DNA of 64,000 bases from positions 36,617 through 100,616 of the forward strand of contig DAISIT010000003.1 of assembly GCA_036821845.1 (NCBI GenBank), read 5' to 3'. Positions 44,272-52,405 of this stretch are shown piece by piece. Below the pieces are notes generated by a model, which saw only the letters and a list, made by a program, of their open reading frames with translations, made no database searches and had not been told where the DNA came from. The position numbers and the translations under genes were made by a program. This stretch comes from JAEUMD01 sp937950105 (GTDB lineage: Bacteria > Pseudomonadota > Alphaproteobacteria > Rhizobiales > Hyphomicrobiaceae). Position 1 is the stretch's first letter; every line of letters starts with the position of its first letter.

Positions 44272-45426
44272 TCAGAACCCCGGCAAGGGCGGCAGGTTGG
44301 CGGAGCGCACGGCGATCACCTTGAAGCGGTCGCCCATGCCGGGAACCGCCATCAGCCGGGCGACTCCCGCCTCGATCTCGTGCGCGGCGGCAGGGTTGGC
44401 GCCCATCAGCCGCGAGGCGCGCTCCATGATGCCGAGACGGCCGAGGAACTCGGTCTGCGTGACCGGGCCATCGACGGTGACGCGCGGAAAATTCTGCGAC
44501 GCGGCGAGTTCGAAATGCGCCTTCACGTCGTTGAAGTTCACATAGCAGGTGAGATCGGCCTCGCCCGGCGAAGTCAGCGGATGCTCGTAGGTGTGGCTGC
44601 GGACCGCCTGCAGCGTTTCGCCTTTGGTCACGCCGTCGCGTGGCTGCGCGGGATCGAAGTGACCATAGTCGATGAACAGGGCGGCCCACGGCTGCGTTCG
44701 GCCGAACTGCAGATCGACGAGGGTGTGGAAATCCTGCACCTCGATCACATCGCCGTCCGCGAGCAGCGGGTTGGCGGCAAACAGTTCGGCGTGGTCGCCA
44801 TCGGCACCCGCCAGGCTGTGGAAGGCCAGTTCCCCGCGCGCGTCGAGGCCGACGCTGCGCACGAGGCATTTGCGGCCCGCCACCTCGAACTGCTGCACCG
44901 GGCAGGTGTCGAGGAATTCGTTGGCGATGAGAATCGTCGGCACGTCGTTCGGCAGCGCGCGCACCTCGCGTGCCAGCGCAAGGCGTTCGCGCGGCAGTGA
45001 CTGGCTCACGGTTTCGAACGCGGCGGCGTCCTCGGTCACGTCGACGAGCACGACCGACGCGGCATCCAGGAACCCCGGCACGATGCGGGCCGCACGAAGC
45101 GCATCGCTCATCAAGGTGCCACGCCCCGAACCGATCTCGACCACGTTGAAGCGCGCCGGCTTGCCCATCTGCTGCCAGACGACGGCGCACCAGAGCCCGA
45201 TCAGTTCGCCGAAAATCTGGCTGATCTCCGGCGCGGTGATGAAATCGCCGTCGGCGCCGATCGCCTGCCGCTTCACATAGTAGCCGTGCTCGGGATCGGT
45301 GAGGCAGGCGCGCATGTACTCCGCGATGGTGATCGGCCCCTCGCGGCGAATGCGCTGCACGAGCTTCTGCGCCAGTGGCGTATCGCGGCGCGCGTGCGGA
45401 TCGTAGGGCAAGTCGCTGGGGCTCAT
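44272..45426 (-). CDS. MidA/NDUFAF7-family SAM-dependent methyltransferase
   Basis: A 384-residue class I methyltransferase. Family marks: GPITIAEYMRACLTDPEHGYY, DFITAPEISQIFGEL, the SAM motif VEIGSGRGTLMSD and IANEFLDTCPVQQFE. The mitochondrial homologue NDUFAF7 methylates an arginine of the NDUFS2 subunit of complex I, so a complex I role is likely here too. Its ATG overlaps the lgt stop (ATGA), the conserved lgt-midA arrangement in alphaproteobacteria. Confidence 0.92.
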   Translation of the reverse strand: MSPSDLPYDPHARRDTPLAQKLVQRIRREGPITIAEYMRACLTDPEHGYYVKRQAIGADGDFITAPEISQIFGELIGLWCAVVWQQMGKPARFNVVEIGSGRGTLMSDALRAARIVPGFLDAASVVLVDVTEDAAAFETVSQSLPRERLALAREVRALPNDVPTILIANEFLDTCPVQQFEVAGRKCLVRSVGLDARGELAFHSLAGADGDHAELFAANPLLADGDVIEVQDFHTLVDLQFGRTQPWAALFIDYGHFDPAQPRDGVTKGETLQAVRSHTYEHPLTSPGEADLTCYVNFNDVKAHFELAASQNFPRVTVDGPVTQTEFLGRLGIMERASRLMGANPAAAHEIEAGVARLMAVPGMGDRFKVIAVRSANLPPLPGF

Positions 45427-46271
45427 GTGGTGAGCGTTCCGGTCTGCGGCCCGCTCGCCGCCACCCGCCGCGCCCGCCAGATGAGATAGGCGCCGGCCAG
45501 CACCATCGGCACCGAGTAGGCCATGCCGCGCGTGATCGGCCAGCCGTCGAACAGGATGCGGTACTCCTCGATTTTGAAGATCTCGACGAACATGCGGAAC
45601 AGGCCGTAGCCGGCGAGGAATGCGCCGACCACGAGGCCCGGCATCTTCAGCGCGTCACGCTTGTGGATCAGCCACCACAGGATGGCGAACAGAACGGCGC
45701 CCTCGAGGACCGCTTCATAGAGCATGGCCGGATGGCGCGGCTGGTCGCCGTAACCCGGGAAGGCGATCGCCCACGGCACGTTCGACACGGTGCCGACCAC
45801 CTCCGAATTGATGAAGTTTGCGACGCGGCCGAAGAACAGGCCGATCGGCACGGCGGCGGTGACGACATCGGCCACCGAGAAGATCGACACCTTGCGCCAG
45901 CGCGAGAAGATCCAAAGCGCGATGGTGACGCCGATGACGCCGCCGTGGAACGCCATGCCGCCCTGCCAGACCTTCAGGATCTCCAGCGGCCGCGACAGGT
46001 AGTAGTGGGGTTCGTAGAACAGCACGTGGCCGAGCCGCCCGCCGATGACGACACCGAGCGTGACCAGCAGCAGCAGGTCGTCGATCATGCCGTCGGTGAG
46101 GGGCGCCCGCCCGCCACGCCACAGGCCAGCGTTGGCGATCAGGCGTTTGACGTAGAGCCAGCCGAGCAGCAGGCCGGCCATATAGGCTAGGCCATACCAT
46201 TTGACCGACAACGGACCGAACGAGAACGCGACCGGATCGATGTTCGGGTAGGCGATGGCGAGCAGATGCAC
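45423..46271 (-). CDS. lgt: Prolipoprotein diacylglyceryl transferase
   Basis: A 282-residue inner-membrane enzyme with seven membrane helices that transfers diacylglycerol to the lipobox cysteine of prelipoproteins. Marks: WYGLAYMAGLLLGW, GGRLGHVLFYEP, GGMAFHGGVIG and the signature GRVANFINSEVVG. The GTG at 46271 has GAGAGGA upstream and starts at the usual HLLAIAYPNIDP region; the frame is open to 46346. It is divergent from ubiK. Confidence 0.95.
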   Translation of the reverse strand: MHLLAIAYPNIDPVAFSFGPLSVKWYGLAYMAGLLLGWLYVKRLIANAGLWRGGRAPLTDGMIDDLLLLVTLGVVIGGRLGHVLFYEPHYYLSRPLEILKVWQGGMAFHGGVIGVTIALWIFSRWRKVSIFSVADVVTAAVPIGLFFGRVANFINSEVVGTVSNVPWAIAFPGYGDQPRHPAMLYEAVLEGAVLFAILWWLIHKRDALKMPGLVVGAFLAGYGLFRMFVEIFKIEEYRILFDGWPITRGMAYSVPMVLAGAYLIWRARRVAASGPQTGTLTT

Positions 46272-46437
46272 GGTCCGCGGTCCTCTCGTTCGGCGCGCGG
46301 CGTCTCGCGCCGAAGGCCCCGCGACGTTTTCGCCAGCCGGCCGCACGTGTCAAGCCATTCGGCTGTGCTTGATCGGCGCCAAGGGCGCGGCCATAGTCCG
46401 CCCGAACGGCGCGCCGACGCGCCAGAAAGGCCCGATC

Positions 46438-46695
46438 ATGACCCAGTCCAACAACCGTATCCTCGACGAGATCGCCCGTATGATGACGGACGCTGCCGGC
46501 GCCGCGCAGGGCGTCAAGCGCGAGGTCGAGACGCTGGTACGCTCGCAGGGCGAGAAGCTGCTGCGCGACATGGACGTCGTCAGCCGCGAGGAGTTCGAGG
46601 CGGTCAAGGCGATGGCGGAAAAGGCGCGCGCCGAAAACGACCGGCTGACCGCCCGCATCGCCGCCCTCGAGGCCCGGCTCGGCGTAAGTGGCTGA
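46438..46695 (+). CDS. ubiK: UbiK-family ubiquinone biosynthesis accessory factor (BMFP)
   Basis: An 85-residue coiled-coil protein of the YqiC/BMFP family: NNRILDEIARMMTDAAGAAQG, then an amphipathic helix and RENDRLTARIAALEARL-type coiled coil at the end. In Escherichia coli it binds UbiJ and supports aerobic ubiquinone synthesis. ATG 46438 is the family start. It is read divergently from lgt, a common arrangement in Rhizobiales. Confidence 0.9.
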   Translation: MTQSNNRILDEIARMMTDAAGAAQGVKREVETLVRSQGEKLLRDMDVVSREEFEAVKAMAEKARAENDRLTARIAALEARLGVSG

Positions 46696-46948
46696 GACCG
46701 GCGGTCGTCCCGAGTCGTGCAGCGACGACACAGCGCACACAGTCTCGCGCCGTGGCCCTGCGTGCTCCACAGGCGCTGTGCGTAAACCGGCCCGAAGCTG
46801 CCATTTGGCGTCTTTTCAGGCATCCGCGGTGGACAAGGGGCGGGTTTGCTTGCGACTCGTGGATCGGTCTGTTTTCGTCGCCGCGTCATTCGAGCAACGT
46901 GTGTGTGTCTCCGCAAGACCAAGAACAGCGAAGAACCGAGGACGACGC

Positions 46949-47446
46949 ATGGGATCGGCAGAACGCAGCTACGATCGAATGAGCAATCCGATCGATCTGA
47001 TCGAGCAGATCGCGGTGGCTCACGATTGGGGCGCAGACCGCTCCAGCGACGACGAATTGACGCTCGTCGTGGCTGGCACGCGCACCGACTACCAGCTGTC
47101 GCTGAACTGGCGTGGCGACCTCGAGACGCTGCATCTCGCCTGCGCGTTCGAATTCAAGGCACCGGACTTCCGCCTGAACGAGCTGTACCGGCTGGTCGCG
47201 CAGATCAACGAGCAGCTCTGGATCGGCCATTTCGACCTGTGGACGCAGGAAGGGCTGGTCATGTACCGCCATGGCCTGTTGCTCAACGGCGCTGTTGCCA
47301 CCACGCGCCAGTGCGAGACGCTGCTGACGGCGGCGCTGGAAGCCTGCGAGCGCTATTATCAGGCCTTTCAGTTCGTCGTTTGGGCCGGCAAGGAGAGCCG
47401 CGAGGCGCTGGTTTCGACCATGTTCGAGACCGAAGGCCAGGCCTGA
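46949..47446 (+). CDS. YbjN domain-containing protein
   Basis: A 165-residue cytoplasmic protein. The body (PIDLIEQIAVAHDW, then YQLSLNWRGDLETLHLACAFEF, LYRLVAQINEQLWIGHFDLW and EGLVMYRHGL) is the YbjN/type III chaperone-like fold, a putative sensory-transduction regulator family without firm function. ATG 46949 has GAGGA upstream; ATG 46979 ten codons later also fits. proC follows after 147 bp on the same strand, a conserved neighbour. Confidence 0.85.
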   Translation: MGSAERSYDRMSNPIDLIEQIAVAHDWGADRSSDDELTLVVAGTRTDYQLSLNWRGDLETLHLACAFEFKAPDFRLNELYRLVAQINEQLWIGHFDLWTQEGLVMYRHGLLLNGAVATTRQCETLLTAALEACERYYQAFQFVVWAGKESREALVSTMFETEGQA

Positions 47447-47593
47447 GCGCCGCGCGCACCTGGAGGCGTTGCACGCGGCGTGCTGTAGCGCTCCGGGGAT
47501 GTGCCGCCGAAGTCTCCGCAGCTGGCGGCCACTTGATCGCGCGGCGACGGGGTGCGACAGCATCGCCGGATCGTGCGATGCGAGGGTACACCC

Positions 47594-48424
47594 ATGACAC
47601 TGGATCTCGGCGGCAAGCTGCTCTTGGCCGGTGCCGGCAAGATGGGCGGCGCAATGCTGGCCGGCTGGCTGGCGCGCGGGCTCGCCCCGTCGAGCATCCT
47701 CGTGCAGGAGCCGTCACCGGCGCCCGAACTGGTCGAGCTGCTGTCCCGTCACTCCATCCCGGTGCAGGCGCGCTTCGATCGGCTCGATGCGCCGCCCGCC
47801 GTCATCCTTGCGGCCGTCAAGCCGCAGGCTATGGACATGGTGCTGCCGGACCTCGCGCGCCTCGCCGGCCCTGAAACGCTGATCCTCTCCATTGCCGCCG
47901 GCAAAACGATCGCCAGCTTCGAACGGCATTTCGGGGCGCGGGCGCCGGTCGTGCGCGCCATGCCGAATACGCCGGCAGCGATCGGTCGCGGCATCACGGT
48001 CTGCGTCGCCAACGGGGCGGTGACGCCGGCTCAGCGCACCATGGCGACAGCGCTGCTGGAAGCCGTCGGCGAGGTCGGCTGGGTCGAGGACGAGGCGCTC
48101 ATGGATGCGGTGACCGCCGTCTCGGGTTCGGGCCCGGCCTACGTGTTCCTGCTGGCCGAAACGCTTGCGGCGGCGGGCCGCGCGCAAGGGCTCGATGCAG
48201 CGCTGGCCGACCGGCTCGCCCGCGCCACCGTGGCGGGCGCCGGGGAACTGCTGCGGCAGTCGTCGGAAAGCGCCGCAAGGCTGCGTGAAAACGTGACTTC
48301 GCCCGGCGGCACAACCGCTGCAGCGCTCGGTGTGCTCATGCGCGGCGAGAATGGCCTGCCGAGCCTGATGGACGAGGCCATCGCGGCGGCGACGAAAAGG
48401 GGCCGCGAGCTGGCCGGCTCGTGA
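47594..48424 (+). CDS. proC: Pyrroline-5-carboxylate reductase
   Basis: A 276-residue NADPH enzyme, the last step of proline synthesis. The dinucleotide motif GAGKMGGAMLAGW is at the N-terminus; AVKPQ, RAMPNTPAAIGRG and the C-terminal helix VTAVSGSGPAYVF and LRENVTSPGGTTAA complete the family pattern. ATG 47594 begins 7 residues before the motif. It probably shares a transcript with the YbjN gene. Confidence 0.95.
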   Translation: MTLDLGGKLLLAGAGKMGGAMLAGWLARGLAPSSILVQEPSPAPELVELLSRHSIPVQARFDRLDAPPAVILAAVKPQAMDMVLPDLARLAGPETLILSIAAGKTIASFERHFGARAPVVRAMPNTPAAIGRGITVCVANGAVTPAQRTMATALLEAVGEVGWVEDEALMDAVTAVSGSGPAYVFLLAETLAAAGRAQGLDAALADRLARATVAGAGELLRQSSESAARLRENVTSPGGTTAAALGVLMRGENGLPSLMDEAIAAATKRGRELAGS

Positions 48425-48752
48425 GAGCCGGGGCCCACGGCCCTGAGAGAAGTCCGGCAAAAGCCCGGTGAAGGGCTCCGGCGTGCCGGACGGCAGATCG
48501 GAAGGGGCACGGCCGGCACCACAGGAGGGAGATGCCGCGCCGTCCGCCTGGAAACCTCGCGTGGCAAGCGTGTTTCCCGGTTTCGATATGATATAATGTT
48601 ACACTCCCATCAATGGGCAAAGTTCCCGGCCTGACGCATTCGTGATCGCGGTCGGCACGGCAGGTCGCGGTCCGTCGACGAGTGGGATCGCCCGCAGCGC
48701 CGGCCCCGCAGATGACACTTGAATATTTCAAGAAAAGTTGGAATGAGAGTGC
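48425..48752. promoter_or_regulatory. Regulatory region upstream of the arsenic operon
   Basis: This 328-bp gap holds no gene. A TATAAT hexamer lies at 48592-48597 in an AT-rich patch and may be a -10 box, though no clear -35 is seen. The ArsR operator at 48718-48732 is listed separately. Confidence 0.5.
48718..48732. promoter_or_regulatory. ArsR operator candidate
   Basis: CTTGAA (48718-48723) and TTCAAG (48727-48732) are perfect inverted arms with a 3-base spacer, 21 bp before the arsR start. ArsR repressors bind such AT-rich dyads next to their own gene. Confidence 0.7.
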
Positions 48753-49151
48753 ATGGAGACCTCATCGGCCATTCGAGCACTTGCCGCGCTCGCCCAGGAA
48801 CATCGGCTCACCGCTTTCCGCCTTCTGGTCAGGGCCGGAGATGCGGGCCTGACGGCCGGCGCCCTTGCCGAGGCGGCAGCGCTGTCGCCGAACAGCCTGT
48901 CGTTCCACGTCAAGGAACTGGAGCGGGCGGGGCTCGTCAGCCAGCAGCGCGAGGGGCGGTTCATCCGCTATCGCTTGGCGGTTGGCGGTATGCGGGAGCT
49001 GCTGACGTTCCTCAGCGAGGACTGCTGCGGCGGCCACCCGGAATTGTGCGGCATCACCACCACCGCGACGGCGCGCCCCTGCTGTCCGCCGGACGCCACG
49101 GCGCAGCCGCCCGCAGTGAAACTCGCAAGCAGGAGGAAGACCAATGTCTGA
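48753..49151 (+). CDS. arsR: ArsR-family arsenic-responsive repressor
   Basis: A 132-residue winged-helix repressor (LAQEHRLTAFRLLVRAG, then SPNSLSFHVKELERAGLVSQQREG). Cys91, Cys92 and Cys99 in SEDCCGGHPELC resemble the C-terminal As(III) site of Acidithiobacillus-type ArsR rather than the alpha-3 site of the Escherichia coli protein; more cysteines follow. Release from DNA on As(III) binding would induce the operon. Its end overlaps the next gene by 8 bp. Confidence 0.92.
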   Translation: METSSAIRALAALAQEHRLTAFRLLVRAGDAGLTAGALAEAAALSPNSLSFHVKELERAGLVSQQREGRFIRYRLAVGGMRELLTFLSEDCCGGHPELCGITTTATARPCCPPDATAQPPAVKLASRRKTNV

Positions 49152-49683
49152 TGCGAAGGACGGCAGCGCGGCCGCTCCGCTCAACGTACTGTTTCTCTGC
49201 ACCCACAACTCGGCCCGCAGCGTCATCGCCGAAGCGATCATGAACCGGCTCGGCCAGGGCCGCTTCCGTGGTTTCAGCGCCGGCAGCCAGCCCAAGGGCA
49301 AGGTCAATCCTTTCGCCATCCGCCTGCTCGACAAGTTGAACTACGACACGGGCGCGATCCGCTCCAAGTCGTGGGACGAGTTCGCGGCATCCGGCGCGCC
49401 GCGCATGGATTTCGTCTTCACCGTCTGTGACAACGCCGCCAATGAGACCTGTCCGGTCTGGCCGGGCCAGCCCATCAGCGCGCACTGGGGCGTGCCGGAT
49501 CCCTCCGAAACGCAGGGCTCCGACGCCGAAATCGCGGCGGCTTTCGCCGACACGCACCGCATGCTGCATCAGCGCATATCGATCTTCACCAACCTGCCGC
49601 TCGCCTCGCTCGACTCGCTGGCCCTCAAGCGTCAGCTCGATGCGATCGGCCGCATCGATGACGTCGCGCCCACGCCGGTCTGA
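49144..49683 (+). CDS. arsC: Arsenate reductase, low-molecular-weight phosphatase type (thioredoxin-linked)
   Basis: A 179-residue enzyme of the LMW-PTP fold. The P-loop is CTHNSARS with catalytic Cys19; a second pair of cysteines in FTVCDNAANETCPVWPG fits the redox cascade of thioredoxin-coupled ArsC. It reduces arsenate to arsenite for export. The start overlaps arsR by 8 bp and the acr3 gene follows after 11 bp. Confidence 0.92.
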   Translation: MSDAKDGSAAAPLNVLFLCTHNSARSVIAEAIMNRLGQGRFRGFSAGSQPKGKVNPFAIRLLDKLNYDTGAIRSKSWDEFAASGAPRMDFVFTVCDNAANETCPVWPGQPISAHWGVPDPSETQGSDAEIAAAFADTHRMLHQRISIFTNLPLASLDSLALKRQLDAIGRIDDVAPTPV

Positions 49684-49694
49684 AGGGGTTTACC

Positions 49695-50759
49695 GTGAAC
49701 ATTTTCGAGCGTTACCTCACCCTCTGGGTGGGGCTCTGCATCGTGGTCGGCATCGCACTCGGTCATCTCTTTCCCGCCGCGTTCCAGGCGATCGGCGCGA
49801 TCGAGATCGCGCAGGTCAACCTGCCGGTCGCCGTGCTGATCTGGCTGATGATCATCCCGATGCTGCTGCGCATCGAATTCGCCGCGCTCGCCGGTGTGCG
49901 CGAGCATTGGCGCGGCATCGGCGTGACGCTGCTGGTCAACTGGGCGGTTAAGCCATTCTCGATGGCGCTGCTCGGCTGGTTGTTCATCGGCTGGCTGTTC
50001 CGCGACCTGCTGCCGGCCGATCAGATCGACAGCTACATCGCGGGTCTCATTCTGCTGGCGGCGGCGCCGTGCACGGCGATGGTGTTCGTGTGGAGCAACC
50101 TATCCGACGGCGAGCCGCACTTCACGCTGAGCCAGGTGGCGCTCAACGACATCATCATGGTGTTCGCGTTCGCGCCGATCGTCGCGCTGCTGCTCGGGCT
50201 CTTGGCGATCACGGTGCCGTGGAGCACATTGTTGCTCTCAGTCGTGCTGTACATAGTCATTCCGGTGATAGTGGCCCAGCTCATCCGTCGCATGGTGCTG
50301 GCGCGTGGCGGCGAGGGGGCGCTGCGGAGCCTGATCGCGCGGCTCGGTCCGGTGTCGATCGTGGCGCTGCTGACCACGCTGGTGCTGCTGTTCGGCTTCC
50401 AGGGCGAGCAGATTCTGCGCCAGCCGCTCGTCATCGCGCTGCTGGCGGTGCCGATCCTCATCCAGGTCTATTTCAACTCGGCGCTCGCCTACCTGCTCAA
50501 TCGCGCAGCAGGCGAGGCGCACTGCGTCGCCGGCCCGTCGGCGCTGATCGGCGCCAGCAACTTCTTCGAGCTGGCGGTGGCGGCGGCGATCAGCCTGTTC
50601 GGCTTCGAATCCGGCGCCGCGCTGGCAACCGTGGTCGGCGTGTTGATCGAGGTGCCGGTGATGCTGTCGGTGGTGGCGATCGTCAACCGCACGAAGGGCT
50701 GGTACGAAGCGGGCAGCGGCGTGGCATCGAGCGTCGCCGCCGCGAAGCCGCACACCTGA
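49695..50759 (+). CDS. acr3: ACR3-family arsenite efflux permease
   Basis: A 354-residue inner-membrane protein with ten membrane segments. VNWAVKPFSMALL and the conserved Cys in LLAAAPCTAMVFVWS (helix 4) are ACR3 hallmarks, as is GPSALIGASNFFELAVA. It exports arsenite using the proton gradient. It starts with GTG 11 bp after the first arsC, and the second arsC follows by 8 bp, so all four genes form one operon. Confidence 0.95.
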   Translation: MNIFERYLTLWVGLCIVVGIALGHLFPAAFQAIGAIEIAQVNLPVAVLIWLMIIPMLLRIEFAALAGVREHWRGIGVTLLVNWAVKPFSMALLGWLFIGWLFRDLLPADQIDSYIAGLILLAAAPCTAMVFVWSNLSDGEPHFTLSQVALNDIIMVFAFAPIVALLLGLLAITVPWSTLLLSVVLYIVIPVIVAQLIRRMVLARGGEGALRSLIARLGPVSIVALLTTLVLLFGFQGEQILRQPLVIALLAVPILIQVYFNSALAYLLNRAAGEAHCVAGPSALIGASNFFELAVAAAISLFGFESGAALATVVGVLIEVPVMLSVVAIVNRTKGWYEAGSGVASSVAAAKPHT

Positions 50760-50767
50760 GGCCGTCC

Positions 50768-51181
50768 ATGACCGTCACCATCTACCACAATCCGAAGTGC
50801 GGCACCTCGCGCAACACGCTGGCCATGATCCGCGCCTCGGGCGTCGAGCCGCGGGTGATCGAGTACCTGAAGACGCCGCCGTCGCGTGCCGAACTTGTGC
50901 GGCTGTTGAAGAACATGAAGGCCGGACCGCGCCACATCCTGCGCGAGAAAGGCACGCCCTTCGCCGAACTCGGGCTCGGCGATACGTCGCTTTCGGACGA
51001 TGCCCTGATCGACGCGATGATGCAGCATCCGATCCTCATCAACCGGCCGATCGTCGTCACGCCGAAGGGCGTGCGGCTGTGCCGCCCCTCCGAGGTGGTG
51101 CTGGACATCCTCGAAAACCCGGACATCGGCGCCTTCACCAAGGAGGACGGCGAGGTGGTGAAGGGACGCCCGCGGGGTTAG
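50768..51181 (+). CDS. arsC: Arsenate reductase, glutaredoxin-linked ArsC family
   Basis: A 137-residue enzyme unrelated in fold to the first arsC product. The active site is Cys11 in YHNPKCGTSRNTL; NRPIVVTPKGVRLCRPSE holds the arginines that bind arsenate. It uses glutathione and glutaredoxin. Having two kinds of arsenate reductase in one operon gives two electron sources. The TAG stop is also the first three bases of the downstream repeat. Confidence 0.94.
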   Translation: MTVTIYHNPKCGTSRNTLAMIRASGVEPRVIEYLKTPPSRAELVRLLKNMKAGPRHILREKGTPFAELGLGDTSLSDDALIDAMMQHPILINRPIVVTPKGVRLCRPSEVVLDILENPDIGAFTKEDGEVVKGRPRG

Positions 51182-51317
51182 AGCACTATTCGATCAGGCG
51201 GAACCGCTCTGCGGTTCGCTGATCGGATGGAAGCGCTCTAGCTGCATGCTGCTCGAGCATCTTTATCCGACCGCTGAAGCGCCGAAGGCGATTCCGTGCG
51301 ATCGGATGATGCTCTAG
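51179..51317. repeat. Pair of long imperfect hairpin repeats after the arsenic operon
   Basis: First element: TAGAGC (51179-51184) to GCTCTA (51235-51240), with inner arms CGATCAG/CTGATCG and GCGGAAC/ GTTCGC. Second element: GAGCATC (51255-51261) to GATGCTC (51308-51314), with inner TATCCGA/TCGGAT. Elements beginning TAGAGCA are typical intergenic repeats of Hyphomicrobiales. They may act as the operon's terminator. Confidence 0.7.
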
Positions 51318-51401
51318 TCTGGCGCTCCCGGCGCTCGGCACATCTGGCACTCCGGCCCGCGCGTACCTACCTCGGAGCAAGACGCCGCGAAGGAGGGAGC
51401 C

Positions 51402-52100
51402 ATGATCGATACTTCGACACCGAAAGGTCGCATCGCAGACGCCGCGCTTGCGCTCGCCGCCGAGCGACCGTGGCGCGACGTCACGCTGCGCGACATCGCC
51501 GAGAGGACCGGGCTCGGACTCGCGGGGCTGCGCGAGCACGCGGCGACCAAGGGCGAGGTGATCGCGCTGATCGCGCGCGCCATCGACGATCAGGTGGTCG
51601 AGAACGCGCCGCGCCCGGTTGCCGGCGAGGGCAAGCGCGACGCGCTGTTCGAGGTCATCATGGCGCGCTTCGATGCGCTGACGCCATACAAGGCCGCGGT
51701 CCGTTCGATCATCGCTGACGCTTCGACCGAACCGGCCGCCATCCGCGCCATGCTCACATCTCAGGGTTGGATGCTGCAGGCGGCCGGCATCGACAGCGGC
51801 GGGCTCGACGGCGGCGTGCGCGTCGCCGGCATGACGTCGGTCTATGCGTCGGTGCTGCGCACCTGGCTCGATGACGACGATCCGGGGCTTGCGCGCACCA
51901 TGGCCGCACTCGATCGGCGGCTCAGGCGCGGCGAGCGCACGCTGGCCCTGTTCGACGATGTCGCCTTCACGCTGTGCCGGATCGGCGAAGGCGTCGCCTC
52001 GATCGTTGGCGGCGCGTCCCGACCGCGCAGCAAGCCTGATCCCGCGCCGGATTCGTCCGAGGCAGCGAAGCCCGCTCCCGACATGCCGATCAACGCCTGA
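51402..52100 (+). CDS. TetR-fold / COQ9-like protein
   Basis: A 232-residue all-helical protein. The N-terminus (RIADAALALAAERPWRDVTLRDIAERTGLGLAGLREH) is a TetR-type helix-turn-helix; the rest (YASVLRTWLDDDDPGLARTMAALDRRLRRGE) matches a group in alphaproteobacteria annotated either as TetR regulators or as COQ9-related ubiquinone proteins. COQ9 itself evolved from a TetR fold, so the two are hard to separate by eye. ATG 51402 follows AAGGAGGGAG. The tail after residue 205 is Pro/Ser/Ala-rich. Confidence 0.75.
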   Translation: MIDTSTPKGRIADAALALAAERPWRDVTLRDIAERTGLGLAGLREHAATKGEVIALIARAIDDQVVENAPRPVAGEGKRDALFEVIMARFDALTPYKAAVRSIIADASTEPAAIRAMLTSQGWMLQAAGIDSGGLDGGVRVAGMTSVYASVLRTWLDDDDPGLARTMAALDRRLRRGERTLALFDDVAFTLCRIGEGVASIVGGASRPRSKPDPAPDSSEAAKPAPDMPINA

Positions 52101-52405
52101 AGGAAGTTGCACGGCTCGCCAAGACGACGCGCAGCAAAGTCAGTGCGGGGCTCTGCCCCGCGCGCCCGCGTTCCATCGTCATGCCGGCGAAGGCCGGAAC
52201 CTATGCAAGCCGCAACGCGAATGACAGCGGTATAGGGCAGTGCTTCAGCGCCAGACCGCAGCTTTTCGCCGCGTGCGTTCTCCATCGCTCTGCCAACCGC
52301 GGTGGCTCACCGCTTGCGTTACATGGATAGAAGCTGGCGTGGGTGCCGACCTGCGTCGGGATGAGGGCGAGGTCGTGGCGACCGTCGTGCAATCGATCAG
52401 GCCGT
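52101..52405. repeat. Intergenic region with a GC hairpin repeat
   Basis: No gene is seen in these 305 bp between convergent genes. GCGGGGC (52145-52151) pairs with GCCCCGC (52155-52161), followed by a short ATGCCGGCGAAGGCCGG element near 52180 of the kind repeated in many alphaproteobacterial genomes. They probably end transcription from one or both sides. Confidence 0.6.
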
